Shown here one piece after another: positions 17,280 through 26,308 of a stretch of 54,445 nucleotides of DNA. Both the position numbers and the translations under genes were made by a program. The stretch is from Bacillota bacterium (GTDB lineage Bacteria; Bacillota; Desulfotomaculia; Desulfotomaculales; Pelotomaculaceae): contig JAKPTB010000009.1 of the NCBI GenBank assembly GCA_029555205.1, positions 1 through 54,445 on the forward strand. Reading direction: 5' to 3'. The notes beneath the pieces are model-generated. The model was given only the letters and a program-made list of their open reading frames with translations. It did not search any database and was not told the origin of the DNA. Position 1 is the first letter of the stretch. Each line of letters opens with the position of its first letter.

Positions 17280-18668
17280 CTAGACCCGCTTGATAATTTC
17301 CCTGGCTGCCAGTACACCGGCCACAGAAGCCTGGGCCAGGCCCCTGGTAATACCGGCCCCGTCCCCGGCTGCAAAAAGGTTTTTAACCTGTGTTTCCAGG
17401 GAATTTGACAGTGCCAGCCGGGAGGAATAAAATTTTACTTCGACCCCGTAAAGGAGGGTATACCGGGAATAAACCCCCGGCGCAATCTGGTTCAGCGCTT
17501 TGAGCATTTCCACGATTCCCATCAAGTGGCGGTACGGAAAGACCAGGCTCAAATCGCCGGGTGTGGCCTCATTCAAGGTCGGTATCGTCATGCATTTGGA
17601 CAGCCTTTCCACAGTGGACCGGTGACCCGACAGCAGGTCCCCCAGACTCTGGATGATCACACCCCCGCCCAGCACGTTGGCCAGGCTGGCGATGTACCTG
17701 CCGTAGGCAATGGGTTCCTTGAAAGGCTCAGTAAAGGTCTTGCTGACCAGCACGGCAAAATTTGTGTTTTCGGTCTTGCGGAAAGCGTGGCTGTGACCGT
17801 TAACCGTTACAAGACCGTCGTTATTCTCCAGGACCACTTCTCCGTTGGGGTTCATGCAAAAAGTACGGACTTTATCGTTGAAGGTCCTGGAATAGTAAAT
17901 CAGCTTGGCTTCGTAAAAAATTCTGGTCAGGGGCTCCATCACCGCAGCCGGCAGTTCTACCCTCACCCCGATGTCCACCGGATTGATGGTATTCTCCAGA
18001 CCTATGCGCCGGGCCTCCCGGCCAAGCCATTCCGCGCCTTCCCGGCCGGGCGCCAGGACCACAAACCCGGCTTCAATGGTTTTTCCGTCCTGGCAGGTTA
18101 TGCCCCTGGCCTGATTATCTCTCACCAGAATTTCTTCAACCTGGCAGGATGTGCGCACCTCGACTCCCCGGGAGGCCAGATGATCATGCATTCGCTGCAG
18201 GACATCCTGACACCTGCCGGTGCCCATATGCCGGATCCGGACGGGCACCAGTTTAAGCTCCGCCAGGATGGCCCGCCGCTTCATGGCCTCGATTTCCACC
18301 TCGTCCTCCAGTCCGTAAACCTGCTCCGGGGCGCCGAAATTAATGTAAATCCGGTCAATATAATCAATTAATTCGGCCAGGTGTTTCTCGCTGATGTACT
18401 GCTCCAGGCTGCCGCCCACTTCCGTGGACAGGGTCAACTTCCCGTCGCTGAAAGCCCCGGCCCCGCCCCACCCGCAAATGGTGGAACAGGGTGAACAGTT
18501 AAAACAGGAAGCGTTGCGTTCCCTGGCCTCACAAACGCGTTTCCCGAGCTCACGTCCCTTCTCGATCATCAGGATCTTCAAATCCGGCCGGTTCCTGGTC
18601 AACTCCAGGGCTGTAAATATTCCGGCCGGCCCGGCTCCAACAATAATCACATCATAGAGTTTACCCAA
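17280..18668 (-). CDS. NAD(P)/FAD-dependent oxidoreductase, function unknown
   Basis: A 462-residue flavoprotein. The N-terminal Rossmann motif is DVIIVGAGPAGIFTALEL, followed by a cysteine-rich stretch (NASCFNCSPCSTICGWGGAGAF) and a C-terminal FAD motif (VKNLFAAGDGAGITRGL). It matches the widespread anaerobe family annotated as FAD-dependent dehydrogenase/oxidoreductase, related to BFPP/Thi4-like proteins. No reaction is established for it. Start TTG at 18668 behind GGAGGTG. It lies between dnaB and purA with no operon partner. The cysteine cluster could bind a metal or cofactor, which is inference. Confidence 0.85.
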   Translation of the reverse strand: MGKLYDVIIVGAGPAGIFTALELTRNRPDLKILMIEKGRELGKRVCEARERNASCFNCSPCSTICGWGGAGAFSDGKLTLSTEVGGSLEQYISEKHLAELIDYIDRIYINFGAPEQVYGLEDEVEIEAMKRRAILAELKLVPVRIRHMGTGRCQDVLQRMHDHLASRGVEVRTSCQVEEILVRDNQARGITCQDGKTIEAGFVVLAPGREGAEWLGREARRIGLENTINPVDIGVRVELPAAVMEPLTRIFYEAKLIYYSRTFNDKVRTFCMNPNGEVVLENNDGLVTVNGHSHAFRKTENTNFAVLVSKTFTEPFKEPIAYGRYIASLANVLGGGVIIQSLGDLLSGHRSTVERLSKCMTIPTLNEATPGDLSLVFPYRHLMGIVEMLKALNQIAPGVYSRYTLLYGVEVKFYSSRLALSNSLETQVKNLFAAGDGAGITRGLAQASVAGVLAAREIIKRV

Positions 18669-18906
18669 AGGGACACCTCCCCTTCACCCTAGTCCAGGTT
18701 TTACAATATTTTTTCCGCGACGGCATAAAAATAACCCAAACAACAAAACTGTGTCAGCTGCTATTTGAGCCATTTGCTACTAATCAAGGAATATAGTTGT
18801 GCAAAAATGCCCACCTGGGCAACATATACATACTACATAACTTCACCAATAATGTCAAGTTATTATATGACAAAAAACAGGGATACGCTGCCCCGGCAAA
18901 AATATT

Positions 18907-20238
18907 TTAAACTCCTCCCGCATCTTTCAGATAGGGTACAAACTTGGTCAACTCTTTCAGGAAAACCAGTTCAACGCTTCCCACGGGACCGTTGCGGTGC
19001 TTGGAGATAATGATCTCGGCGATGCCTTTTTTCTCGGACTCAGGATTATAATATTCATCCCTGTAAATAAACATGATCAGGTCGGCATCCTGCTCCAGAG
19101 AACCGGACTCGCGCAAGTCGGACATTACCGGACGCTTATTCGGGCGCTGCTCCACGGACCGGCTCAGCTGAGCCAGGGCCAGAACAGGTATGTTCAACTC
19201 CTTGGCCAGTCCTTTTAAAGAACGGGAAATCTCTGAAATTTCCTGCTGGCGATTTTCGGAGCGCCGGCTGCCCGACATCATTTGCAGGTAATCGATGACA
19301 ATCAGACCCAGCCCTTTTTCGGCCTTGAGCTGCCTTGCCTTGGCCCGGACCTGACGGACGGAGACGGCTGCGGTATCATCAATATAAATGGGCGCTTTGG
19401 CCAGCTGCCTTGCCGTCTCGTGCAGTTTCCGCCAATCCTCCTCATCCAGGTCCCCGGAACGAATCCGGTGTTGATCGACTCTGGCCTCGGCGCAGAGAAT
19501 GCGCTGGACCAGCTGCTCTTTAGACATCTCCAGGCTGAAGATGGCCACGGGAATATCGTGTTTTAGGGCTGCGTTATAGGCGATACACAGGCCCAGGCTG
19601 GTTTTGCCCATACTGGGACGTCCCGCCAGGATAATGAAGTCACTGGGCTGCAGCCCGCTGCAGAGCCGGTCCAGATCGCTGAAGGAAGTGGGAACACCGG
19701 TGATGCTGCCGCGGTTATTGTAAAGATACTCCAGGTGGGAAAAGGTATTTAAAAGAATGTCCTTGATGGAAAAAAAAGCGTTGGCTACCCGGCGACTGCC
19801 CAGTTCCATAAGCATTCGCTCGGCTTCGGCTATAAGCTTCTCCGGTTCTTCTCCCTCGTCGTAACCCATACCCGCAATACGTGTGGACAGGTTGATCAGG
19901 GTGCGCAGGAGCGCTTTTTCTTCCACAATCCGGGTGTAAAACTCAACGTTGGCGCTGGTGGGGACCATCTCCGCAAGGGAGGCAAGATAAGCCACACCAC
20001 CGGCTTTTTCCAGGGTACCCTGCTGCCTGAGCTGTTCGCTTACCGTAATTAAATCCACAGGGCTGCCGTTCTCGTTTAAAAGAAGCATGGCTTCATAAAT
20101 ATGCCGGTGGTCTTCCCGGTAAAAATCTTCCGGGCGCAAGGTTTTCATCACCCTGTAGATGGCTTCCCGGTCAATAAGTACAGCGCCGAGCACAGACTGT
20201 TCGGCGTCAATGTTCTGGGGGGGAATTCGTTCTAACAA
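18907..20238 (-). CDS. dnaB: Replicative DNA helicase DnaB
   Basis: About 443 residues: the hexameric 5'-3' helicase of the replisome (DnaC in B. subtilis naming). The N-terminal primase-interacting domain starts PPQNIDAEQSVLGAVL. The RecA-like C-terminal domain carries Walker A GRPSMGKTS, Walker B LIVIDYLQMM, and the DLRESGSLEQDADLI and KHRNGP motifs. I favour TTG 20238, eight bases after AAGG; ATG 20244 and GTG 20247 are in frame. It is downstream of lonC by about 15 bases, consistent with an rplI-lonC-dnaB cluster. Confidence 0.97.
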   Translation of the reverse strand: MLERIPPQNIDAEQSVLGAVLIDREAIYRVMKTLRPEDFYREDHRHIYEAMLLLNENGSPVDLITVSEQLRQQGTLEKAGGVAYLASLAEMVPTSANVEFYTRIVEEKALLRTLINLSTRIAGMGYDEGEEPEKLIAEAERMLMELGSRRVANAFFSIKDILLNTFSHLEYLYNNRGSITGVPTSFSDLDRLCSGLQPSDFIILAGRPSMGKTSLGLCIAYNAALKHDIPVAIFSLEMSKEQLVQRILCAEARVDQHRIRSGDLDEEDWRKLHETARQLAKAPIYIDDTAAVSVRQVRAKARQLKAEKGLGLIVIDYLQMMSGSRRSENRQQEISEISRSLKGLAKELNIPVLALAQLSRSVEQRPNKRPVMSDLRESGSLEQDADLIMFIYRDEYYNPESEKKGIAEIIISKHRNGPVGSVELVFLKELTKFVPYLKDAGGV

Positions 20239-20252
20239 GGGCATCACCTTTT

Positions 20253-22190
20253 TTAACTAACTAAATCTTCAACACCGGCAGGTGGAAATACGTACCGGAT
20301 AATTTCTTCCACGGTACTGACCGGGATCACCTGGATTCCTTTGAGCTCGGGGGGCACATCTTTCTGATTTTCGCCGGGCAGCAGAATAGCTTTAATTCCG
20401 GCCTGCCTTGCTCCATATATTTTCTCACAAATGCCCCCCACGGCCCGCACCTTGCCCTGGATGGAAATCTCACCGGTAACAGCCACATCCTGGGGTATCG
20501 GGCGGCCCTGGATGGCACTCAGAATACTCAGGAAAATAGCCACTCCGGCGGAAGGACCGTCAATGCGGCCGCCCCCTACCACGTTTATATGGACGTCGTA
20601 GTTGGCCAAATCTTCCCCGGTTAGTTTCCGGATTACCGAGGCGGCGTTAAAAACAGAGTCTTTGGCCATGCTGCCGGCGGTATCGTTAAAGCGAATGTTC
20701 CCCTGGCCCTGGTTGCGGGCGGGAAACGCTACCGCCTCTATCTCCAAAACCGAACCCAAAAACCCCACTACACCCAGGGCGAAGATCTTACCCACCTCGC
20801 GCTGGGAAGAAACCTTGCAGTTGACATAAGGGCTTAACCTGCTGACCTGGACTACCTCCAGAACATCCTCTACGGTAATCCGGCAGCTTTTTCCTGTCTT
20901 ACTGCTGTAGCAGGCCAGAGCATAAGCATCTGCTAAGATACTGACGGACTTACGCCCTTCAATGGTATAGTCACTGATGATCCCGGGCACCTGCGGTTCC
21001 AGTTCCACATCCAGCTTGACAGCTGCCTGTTTTATAATTTCCTGAATAGCCACCGGGGTTAGGGGCTCAAAAAACACTTCCGCGCAGCGGGAACGGATGG
21101 CAGGATTAATTTCTTCCTGATCCCGGGTGGTGGCACCAATTAAAATAAAGTCTGCCGGCGCTCCCTTCTCAAAAATTTTTTTGATATACTGGGGAATATT
21201 GGGCTCGTGGGGGTCGTAGTATGAGGATTCATAGTAGACCCTTTTGTCCTCCAGCACTTTTAAAAGTTTGTTTTGCAGGATGTAATCCATTTCGCCTATT
21301 TCATCAATAAACAGCACCCCTCCGTGAGCTTCGCTGACCAGTCCCAGTTTGGGCTCCGGCACGCCTGTCTCGGCCAGGTCCCGCCTGGCGCCCTGGTAGA
21401 TGGGGTCATGCACGGAACCCAGAAGCGGGTTGGTTACCTCCCGGGGATCCCAGCGCAGGGTGGCGCCGTTAACCTCGATAAAGGGCGAATCCTTGGTAAA
21501 GGGTGTGCCCTTCGCTTTTTTCGCCTCCTCCAGGGCCAGTCTGGCAGCGGTAGTCTTGCCCACACCGGGCGGGCCGTAGAGCAGGATATGCTGGGGATAA
21601 GGGGAAGCCAGCCTGGCCAGGAGCGCCTTTACTGCCCGTTCCTGACCGATAATCTCCTCGAAGGTAGCCGGCCTTAGAAACTCCAGGGCCGACTTGGAAA
21701 GCCTTTTTTGTTCCATCTTTTCCAGGAGGGCCAGCTTTTTTAAGGTGCTGGCGTTTTCCGGCCCCGTGTTTTCCTTGAGCACCTGCATTTTGATCTCTTT
21801 AACATACTCCTCGTGGCGCTGCTGAAGCTTTTCACTAATTTTTTTCTCCAGCTGATCTTCCACCGTGCGCCGGGCAATATTGTCGGCGATTTCCTCCTCG
21901 ATTTCCTCAAGAATAGCCGGGATCACCTCCGGCTCGGGCAATTTGTCATAGGTGGGATCCTCGAAAACCAGCCTTTGAAGGGCTAAAACCCTTTCCTCCA
22001 GGATGTCGGAGCGCATAAACTTCAGCGCATCCAGTTTGCCGGCCTTTAAGACCAGTTTATCGGAACCGTACAGCTCGGCTAAGAGGCTATAAAGTGCGGT
22101 AACCTGGCGTTTTACCGGATCATGGCCCTTCAGTTTACCGGGAGTATCGCCCTTTACTCCTCCAATAAACTTTTCGAGGAAAACTTTCAT
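20253..22190 (-). CDS. lonC: Lon family ATP-dependent protease LonC
   Basis: A 645-residue Lon-type protease without the classical N-terminal LAN domain. It has an N-terminal helical/coiled region (1-170), an AAA+ domain with Walker A GPPGVGKT (206-213) and Walker B GGVLFIDEIGEM, and a C-terminal protease domain. The catalytic dyad is Ser547 in DGPSAGVA and Lys590 in GGICEKIYGA. The length and the long insertion between Walker A and B match the Firmicute LonC type that accompanies rplI and dnaB in spore formers. ATG start behind GGAGCTC. Probable role: regulated proteolysis, perhaps during sporulation; not established. Confidence 0.93.
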   Translation of the reverse strand: MKVFLEKFIGGVKGDTPGKLKGHDPVKRQVTALYSLLAELYGSDKLVLKAGKLDALKFMRSDILEERVLALQRLVFEDPTYDKLPEPEVIPAILEEIEEEIADNIARRTVEDQLEKKISEKLQQRHEEYVKEIKMQVLKENTGPENASTLKKLALLEKMEQKRLSKSALEFLRPATFEEIIGQERAVKALLARLASPYPQHILLYGPPGVGKTTAARLALEEAKKAKGTPFTKDSPFIEVNGATLRWDPREVTNPLLGSVHDPIYQGARRDLAETGVPEPKLGLVSEAHGGVLFIDEIGEMDYILQNKLLKVLEDKRVYYESSYYDPHEPNIPQYIKKIFEKGAPADFILIGATTRDQEEINPAIRSRCAEVFFEPLTPVAIQEIIKQAAVKLDVELEPQVPGIISDYTIEGRKSVSILADAYALACYSSKTGKSCRITVEDVLEVVQVSRLSPYVNCKVSSQREVGKIFALGVVGFLGSVLEIEAVAFPARNQGQGNIRFNDTAGSMAKDSVFNAASVIRKLTGEDLANYDVHINVVGGGRIDGPSAGVAIFLSILSAIQGRPIPQDVAVTGEISIQGKVRAVGGICEKIYGARQAGIKAILLPGENQKDVPPELKGIQVIPVSTVEEIIRYVFPPAGVEDLVS

Positions 22191-22296
22191 TTTGAGCTCC
22201 TTTCATCTTTCCATGAGACAATTATGTTGATCAGCTTCCCATGGATTTCAGCTAAAAATATTTAAATATATCAGAGCGATCCGTCGGCGATCCGGG

Positions 22297-22743
22297 CTAC
22301 TCCCCAACCACCTCGACCTTAATCCCGGCCTGGACCGTGGGGTAAAGTTTGGCCAGCACGGAATAACTGCCCACCTGCTTGATTGGCTCTTTTACTACGA
22401 TCTTCTTTTTATCCAGGGTGATCTTGTACTGGTCCGCCAGGGCATCGGCAATGTCCTTGTTATTAACTGAACCGAAGAGCCTGCCGCCTTCCCCAGCCTT
22501 TGTCCTGACGATAACAGTGAGGCTTTCCAGACGCGCCGCCAGCTCAGCGGCTTCCTGCCGCATTTTCTCCTCCCTCATGGCGCTTGCCTGCCGGCGCTCG
22601 GCCAGTTCTTTGATTTTACCTTTGGACGCCTCGCTGGCAAGCCCGCGGGGCAACAGATAGTTCCTGGCGTAACCCTCTGCTACGTTTAGAATATCACCGC
22701 GCTTTCCCTGGCCTGGCACATCCTTCAGCAGGATAACTCTCAT
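22297..22743 (-). CDS. rplI: 50S ribosomal protein L9
   Basis: A 148-residue L9 that binds domain V of 23S rRNA. The N-terminal signature KDVPGQGKRGDILNVAEGYA is clear, followed by the long connecting helix and the C-terminal domain (GGRLFGSVNNKDIADAL). Start ATG 22743 (MRVILLKDV). An in-frame extension upstream is not conserved. It is followed by lonC and preceded by yybS. Confidence 0.98.
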   Translation of the reverse strand: MRVILLKDVPGQGKRGDILNVAEGYARNYLLPRGLASEASKGKIKELAERRQASAMREEKMRQEAAELAARLESLTVIVRTKAGEGGRLFGSVNNKDIADALADQYKITLDKKKIVVKEPIKQVGSYSVLAKLYPTVQAGIKVEVVGE

Positions 22744-22816
22744 CCTTGACACCTCCCGGAACACTAGTGTTATGATTTTCTATCCCCTTAAACACTTGAA
22801 TACAGGCTCCCGGGCC

Positions 22817-23788
22817 TTACCCCGGCTTGTTTGCTTCCGGCAGACGCCGGAGATTAACCAGGGTGTCCACCACCCCCAGGAGCAAAAACACCAGCAGGCT
22901 GAAGGGGATGTATAGAATTGCCAGAAACAAAAAGGTTAATTTAATCAGCATGGCCACTTTCAACTTCCGGAAAAAGTAGGCGCCCACTGATAGACCGAGG
23001 GCTAGATATACATAAAAAAGGATAAACAGGATATTTTTACCTATTTTAGCCATCAGGGACATCCCAAAATAATCCCCTGCCAGGGTCAGTGCCAATCCCG
23101 TAATCAACCCCCAGACACTGTACCAGGGAAGATAAATCCGGGTCAATTCAAAAGCCGGCGGCAGCGGGAAATTTATGCGTTTTAAAGCCAGCCTGGCCAG
23201 AAAATAGTTTACCGCTGCCGAGGCGGCCGTGGTTATGATGTACTGTCCCGGGATCAACAGTTCCAGCACATCCAGGAGTTTATTAGTTAATTCTTCTTGC
23301 CATTCTGCCGGGATATCGTTAAGGGTCATGGAACCCTGATTGGCCGCCAGCCACTGCATGGCTGCCTGTCTGGCTTCCCCGCTCAGGACAAAAATATTCA
23401 CCCCGTTGATAAGATAGATTACTGCCGCTGAGATCAGGGCAAGGACAACGGAGCCAAGCATACCGGTAACAAAAACCTTCCAGGAAGGCATTCTGTTTTT
23501 AAACAGCAAGCCGTACAAAATTCCCAGTATACCGTAGGAAACAATCAAGACCAGGGTCATTGCAGGGTCCGAGGATAACACTGTCAAAATCAGCCCCGCC
23601 GCAGCCAACCCGGCCAATCCATAGCGGATGTCCGTCCTGATCACAAGCAGGATCAGCGGCAGGGGCAGACAAATCGTAGCCAGGGTTGCGAGAAAAGGCA
23701 GGTACAAGCCGGCCAGCCCGGCCAGAACAATTAGAAGAGTAAAAAAACCCCACTCTGACAGGGTACCGGCTCTATTGCTGTTCGTCAA
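22817..23788 (-). CDS. yybS: YybS family (DUF2232) membrane protein
   Basis: A 323-residue integral membrane protein with about eight hydrophobic segments. It sits between rpsR and rplI, the conserved place of YybS in Firmicutes. Residues such as GYGLLFKNRMPSW-like LLFKNRMPSWKVFVTG and the C-terminal MLIKLTFLFLAILYIPFSLL agree with the DUF2232 family. Function is unknown; an ECF-transporter-like role has been suggested for related proteins. Start TTG 23788 behind AGAGGTGATC, four bases after the MazG-like gene. Confidence 0.85.
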   Translation of the reverse strand: MTNSNRAGTLSEWGFFTLLIVLAGLAGLYLPFLATLATICLPLPLILLVIRTDIRYGLAGLAAAGLILTVLSSDPAMTLVLIVSYGILGILYGLLFKNRMPSWKVFVTGMLGSVVLALISAAVIYLINGVNIFVLSGEARQAAMQWLAANQGSMTLNDIPAEWQEELTNKLLDVLELLIPGQYIITTAASAAVNYFLARLALKRINFPLPPAFELTRIYLPWYSVWGLITGLALTLAGDYFGMSLMAKIGKNILFILFYVYLALGLSVGAYFFRKLKVAMLIKLTFLFLAILYIPFSLLVFLLLGVVDTLVNLRRLPEANKPG

Positions 23789-23792
23789 AGGA

Positions 23793-24110
23793 TCACCTCT
23801 TTTTGTCAGCCATGTAGTTCAAGAGAGCTGAAAGATCACCGTACCATCTTTCCAGCTCGTGATCTTCCTCAATACCCTGGCGTAGCTTGGCCTCCACCTT
23901 CAAGTCCAGGCGGGGGAAATTGATGCCCAGCCTCCGGCCCAAAACATAGCAGGTAATGATCAGGCTGGCCAGAGCATCAAGAAGAAGGTCTTCGCTGCCC
24001 TTGAGCATTGACTTAAACAGCGCTGACACGGAAGTGACCAGATCGGCTTTCAACCAGTCGATAACTTTGATATTTTTGGCGATGCCGCCTTCCTGCTTGC
24101 CGGGTAACAT
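23793..24110 (-). CDS. MazG-like family protein
   Basis: A 105-residue all-alpha protein that resembles the MazG-like proteins found next to rpsR/yybS in Peptococcaceae. Recognisable parts are VTSVSALFKSMLKGSEDLLLDALASLIITCYVLGRRLGI and the C-terminal ELERWYGDLSALLNYM. It lacks the full EExxE...D metal-binding set of active MazG pyrophosphatases, so catalytic activity is doubtful. ATG start behind AGGAGG. It precedes yybS by four bases and is transcribed with it. Confidence 0.72.
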   Translation of the reverse strand: MLPGKQEGGIAKNIKVIDWLKADLVTSVSALFKSMLKGSEDLLLDALASLIITCYVLGRRLGINFPRLDLKVEAKLRQGIEEDHELERWYGDLSALLNYMADKKR

Positions 24111-24296
24111 TGGGAAACCTCCTAATTGAACTTGACCTAGACGTTAAGCTATTCTTCGGAAGCAGTTTTTTTTCCTGCACCTCCGGCGGATGATTTGTCT
24201 GTTATTTATAACCCGAATGGGTATGCCCTTGAAAATAAACCAGACATCTTTATATTATGCCACTAAAGACCTGTAGCACGTAGCCTGGTTTGGATC

Positions 24297-24330
24297 AAAA
24301 AAGAGGGAGACTTCTGGTTCTCCCCCTCTT
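24297..24330 (-). terminator. Terminator of the rpsF-ssb-rpsR operon
   Basis: On the minus strand AAGAGGGGGAGA and TCTCCCTCTT pair around an eight-base loop, followed by TTTTTTGA, starting three bases past the rpsR stop. Confidence 0.9.
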
Positions 24331-24332
24331 GT

Positions 24333-24563
24333 TTATTCTGCTGTAAAGGGCAGGAGCGCAATGTTGCGCGACCTTTTTATAGCCGTGGTCAGCATCCGCT
24401 GATGCCTGGCACAGTTCCCTGAAATCCGGCGGGGCAGGATTTTCCCCCGTTCGGTGATATATTTTTTCAGGCGCGGCACATCTTTATAATCAATGGTGGT
24501 CATTTTATCCACACAAAAACTACAGATCCGCTTTTTCCCCCTGCGGCCTCTTTCACGTTTCAA
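24333..24563 (-). CDS. rpsR: 30S ribosomal protein S18
   Basis: A 76-residue S18 that forms a heterodimer with S6 on the platform of the small subunit. The core [21 protein letters not shown] is diagnostic. The protein carries CSFC near its start and a further Cys-x-x-His (CARH), suggesting the zinc-binding (C+) form. Start TTG 24563 behind AAGGAGG. Last gene of the rpsF-ssb-rpsR operon. Confidence 0.98.
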   Translation of the reverse strand: MKRERGRRGKKRICSFCVDKMTTIDYKDVPRLKKYITERGKILPRRISGNCARHQRMLTTAIKRSRNIALLPFTAE

Positions 24564-24611
24564 ACAACCTACCTCCTTATCCAGGCCCCCTGCTAAAGGA
24601 GGCCATCCTTC

Positions 24612-25025
24612 TTAAAACGGTATATCCTCTTCCTCAGGGAAGCTGATCTCGCTGCCCTGCTCCTGGACACCCCTGGCCTGGCCTGTGTTGTAAGCAAGCC
24701 CGCCTTCTTTGGGCCAATCGAGGAAGCGCACACTATCGGCAATTACTTCGGCGGCCTTTCTGCGGATGCCCTGACTATCGTCGTAAGAGCGGATCTGTAG
24801 CCTGCCCTCTACCGCCACAAGCCTGCCTTTGCCGATATAATTGGCACAGGTTTCGGCCTGCTTCTGAAAAACAACGATGTCAATAAAATCGGTTTCCTTT
24901 TCCCTGTCTTTAATCTGACGGCGTTCAACCGCCAGAGTAAACCTGGCAACGGCAACTCCGCTTGGAGTATAGCGCAACTCCGGGTCTCTGGTAAGACGAC
25001 CGATCAGGATAATCCTATTGAGCAT
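24612..25025 (-). CDS. ssb: Single-stranded DNA-binding protein
   Basis: A 137-residue SSB. The OB fold starts MLNRIILIGRLTRDPELRYT and includes FIDIVVFQKQAETCANYIGKG and VEGRLQIRSY. The C-terminal tail ends EEEDIPF, the conserved acidic peptide that recruits replication and repair proteins. I start at ATG 25025. The linker is short compared with B. subtilis SsbA. It lies between rpsF and rpsR as usual. Confidence 0.97.
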   Translation of the reverse strand: MLNRIILIGRLTRDPELRYTPSGVAVARFTLAVERRQIKDREKETDFIDIVVFQKQAETCANYIGKGRLVAVEGRLQIRSYDDSQGIRRKAAEVIADSVRFLDWPKEGGLAYNTGQARGVQEQGSEISFPEEEDIPF

Positions 25026-25124
25026 GTTTCCCACCGCCTTGGTTTTTCATGCCGGTTTTACCGGTTCTCTGTTCTTCCAAAAAATACCCTTGTTTTGTTT
25101 TGTTTTTTGTTTATAAAAGTAAAT

Positions 25125-25412
25125 TTATTCGTCTTCCCGGATGATCATATGCCGCAGCACTTCATCCGTAATCTTAAAAACACGGTCCAACTCTGTGGCC
25201 ACTTTGGACTCAGCTTTCATCTGGATGAGGATATAAAGGCCTTCCCTGTAATCCTTCACCTCATATGCCAGCCTGCGCTTGCCCCATTTGTCAAGTTTTA
25301 AAACTTCTCCACCGTGGCTTTCAATCAGAGCCTTGAATTTCTCAATAACCTCCGTGTTTTTTTCTTCGTCCAGGTCCGGACGGAGAATAAAGATTACTTC
25401 ATACTTGCGCAA
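25125..25412 (-). CDS. rpsF: 30S ribosomal protein S6
   Basis: A 95-residue S6 with [18 protein letters not shown] at its start and [17 protein letters not shown] in the middle. TTG 25412 gives the standard family length and lies eight bases after AGGAGG; GTG 25421 would add three residues. First gene of the operon, with a clear promoter upstream. Confidence 0.97.
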   Translation of the reverse strand: MRKYEVIFILRPDLDEEKNTEVIEKFKALIESHGGEVLKLDKWGKRRLAYEVKDYREGLYILIQMKAESKVATELDRVFKITDEVLRHMIIREDE

Positions 25413-25507
25413 AGCATTCACCTCCTCCCTATGGACTATGGCCCTATCTCCCAGGATAGAGCAGGGTGGAAAACGTCAAAATGCAAAATGCAAAATTTGA
25501 CTAATAG

Positions 25508-25536
25508 ATTATAGCATAGTGCCATATAAATAGCAA
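25508..25536 (-). promoter_or_regulatory. Promoter of the rpsF-ssb-rpsR operon
   Basis: On the minus strand TTGCTA (25536-25531), a 17-base spacer and TATAAT (25513-25508). The leader of about 90 bases to rpsF contains a CAAAATG repeat (25478-25498 region). I could not make out the S6:S18 autoregulatory RNA motif with confidence. Confidence 0.8.
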
Positions 25537-25642
25537 GGACGATCTAAAATTGGCCGGTTAAAGCCGGCCTTTCACTCATAATCCCCTGATATTCGAGCAC
25601 AATAAAATAAATAAAAATAAAATTAACAACGGAGGTGAGCCT

Positions 25643-25969
25643 TTGAATTCAATAAAGCCTTTCAGGTACTCAGAACCCATCCGGGGGGTGCGGGTAAAAC
25701 CCCTGACGGAAGACGGCAAAAAAGTAAGCATCCTTTACAAAGGACTGTTGTCGGAAAAAGGAGCGGAACGTATTTACCTGCATTGCGGTTACGGCAACCA
25801 GCAAAACTGGAGTTCCACCAGCGACCAGCCCATGGAGCAGACCCAGGCCGGATGGGAAAAAGTGGTATTTCTGCTGGAAGGAGCTCAGCTGAACTTTTGT
25901 TTTAGGGATAACCGGGAAAACTGGGATAATAATGATGGGGTCAACTGGACCTACCGGATCTCAGATTAG
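25643..25969 (+). CDS. Small carbohydrate-binding-module (CBM25-like) protein
   Basis: A 108-residue protein encoded on the plus strand between two minus-strand operons. The sequence (VSILYKGLLSEKGAERIYLH, CGYGNQQNWSST, GWEKVVFLLEGAQLNFCFRD, NRENWDNNDGVNWTYRI) is a single beta-sandwich like starch-binding CBM25 modules, including the WDNNxGxNW end signature. There is no signal peptide and no attached enzyme, so it would be cytoplasmic. Start TTG 25643 behind GGAGGTGAG. A role with intracellular glycogen or another polysaccharide is plausible but unproven. Confidence 0.8.
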   Translation: MNSIKPFRYSEPIRGVRVKPLTEDGKKVSILYKGLLSEKGAERIYLHCGYGNQQNWSSTSDQPMEQTQAGWEKVVFLLEGAQLNFCFRDNRENWDNNDGVNWTYRISD

Positions 25970-26030
25970 GTTGTAATTTTAAAGAGGTTCTTTCTAGTAG
26001 TTTAACCTGCCGTGCATTCCCCGGAAGGTT

Positions 26031-26243
26031 TTACGGATTATTGCCGGTTTGGACCGGCGCAGCAGTCTGGACCACCGCCTTAACGGATTTTTCAAACTTG
26101 GGCCGGGGAAGCAAGAGGACCCTGCCACATTTCAAACATTTGATCCGGAAATCCACGCCGGTGCGGATGACTTCCCACAGGTCACCGCCGCAGGGGTGAC
26201 TCTTCCTGGTCTTGATGACATCTCCAACAAAATATTTAGGCAA
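26031..26243 (-). CDS. DUF951 family small protein (YyzM-like)
   Basis: A protein of about 70 residues. The sequence FVGDVIKTRKSHPCGGDLWE, VIRTGVDFRIKCLKCGRVLL and LPRPKFEKSVK is the DUF951 pattern, with three cysteines (Cys in HPCGG and the CLKC pair) that may bind a metal. Function unknown. It is usually near the soj-spo0J/rpsF region in Firmicutes. TTG 26243 follows AGGAGG at nine bases; the in-frame TTG 26264 would include that AGGAGG in the coding region. Confidence 0.88.
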   Translation of the reverse strand: MPKYFVGDVIKTRKSHPCGGDLWEVIRTGVDFRIKCLKCGRVLLLPRPKFEKSVKAVVQTAAPVQTGNNP

Positions 26244-26271
26244 CTTAAAAACCCTCCTAGACATCCCTGCC

Positions 26272-26304
26272 CAGCGGCTCAGGCGCCAGAAGCCTGAGCC
26301 GCTG
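26272..26304. repeat. Perfect 13-bp inverted repeat between DUF951 and the aminopeptidase gene
   Basis: CAGCGGCTCAGGC and its exact complement GCCTGAGCCGCTG flank a seven-base loop, just past the stop of the M18 peptidase gene. No T-run follows on either strand, so it may be a 3' stabilising structure, a factor-dependent terminator or a protein site. Confidence 0.8.
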
Positions 26305-26308
26305 GAGT

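Noticed and set aside
17526-18371. 281-residue plus-strand open frame
   Set aside because: Antisense to the FAD oxidoreductase gene; composition reflects the opposite strand.
25478-25498. CAAAATG repeat in the rpsF leader, considered as a regulatory array
   Set aside because: Only three short units, AT-rich and likely slippage.
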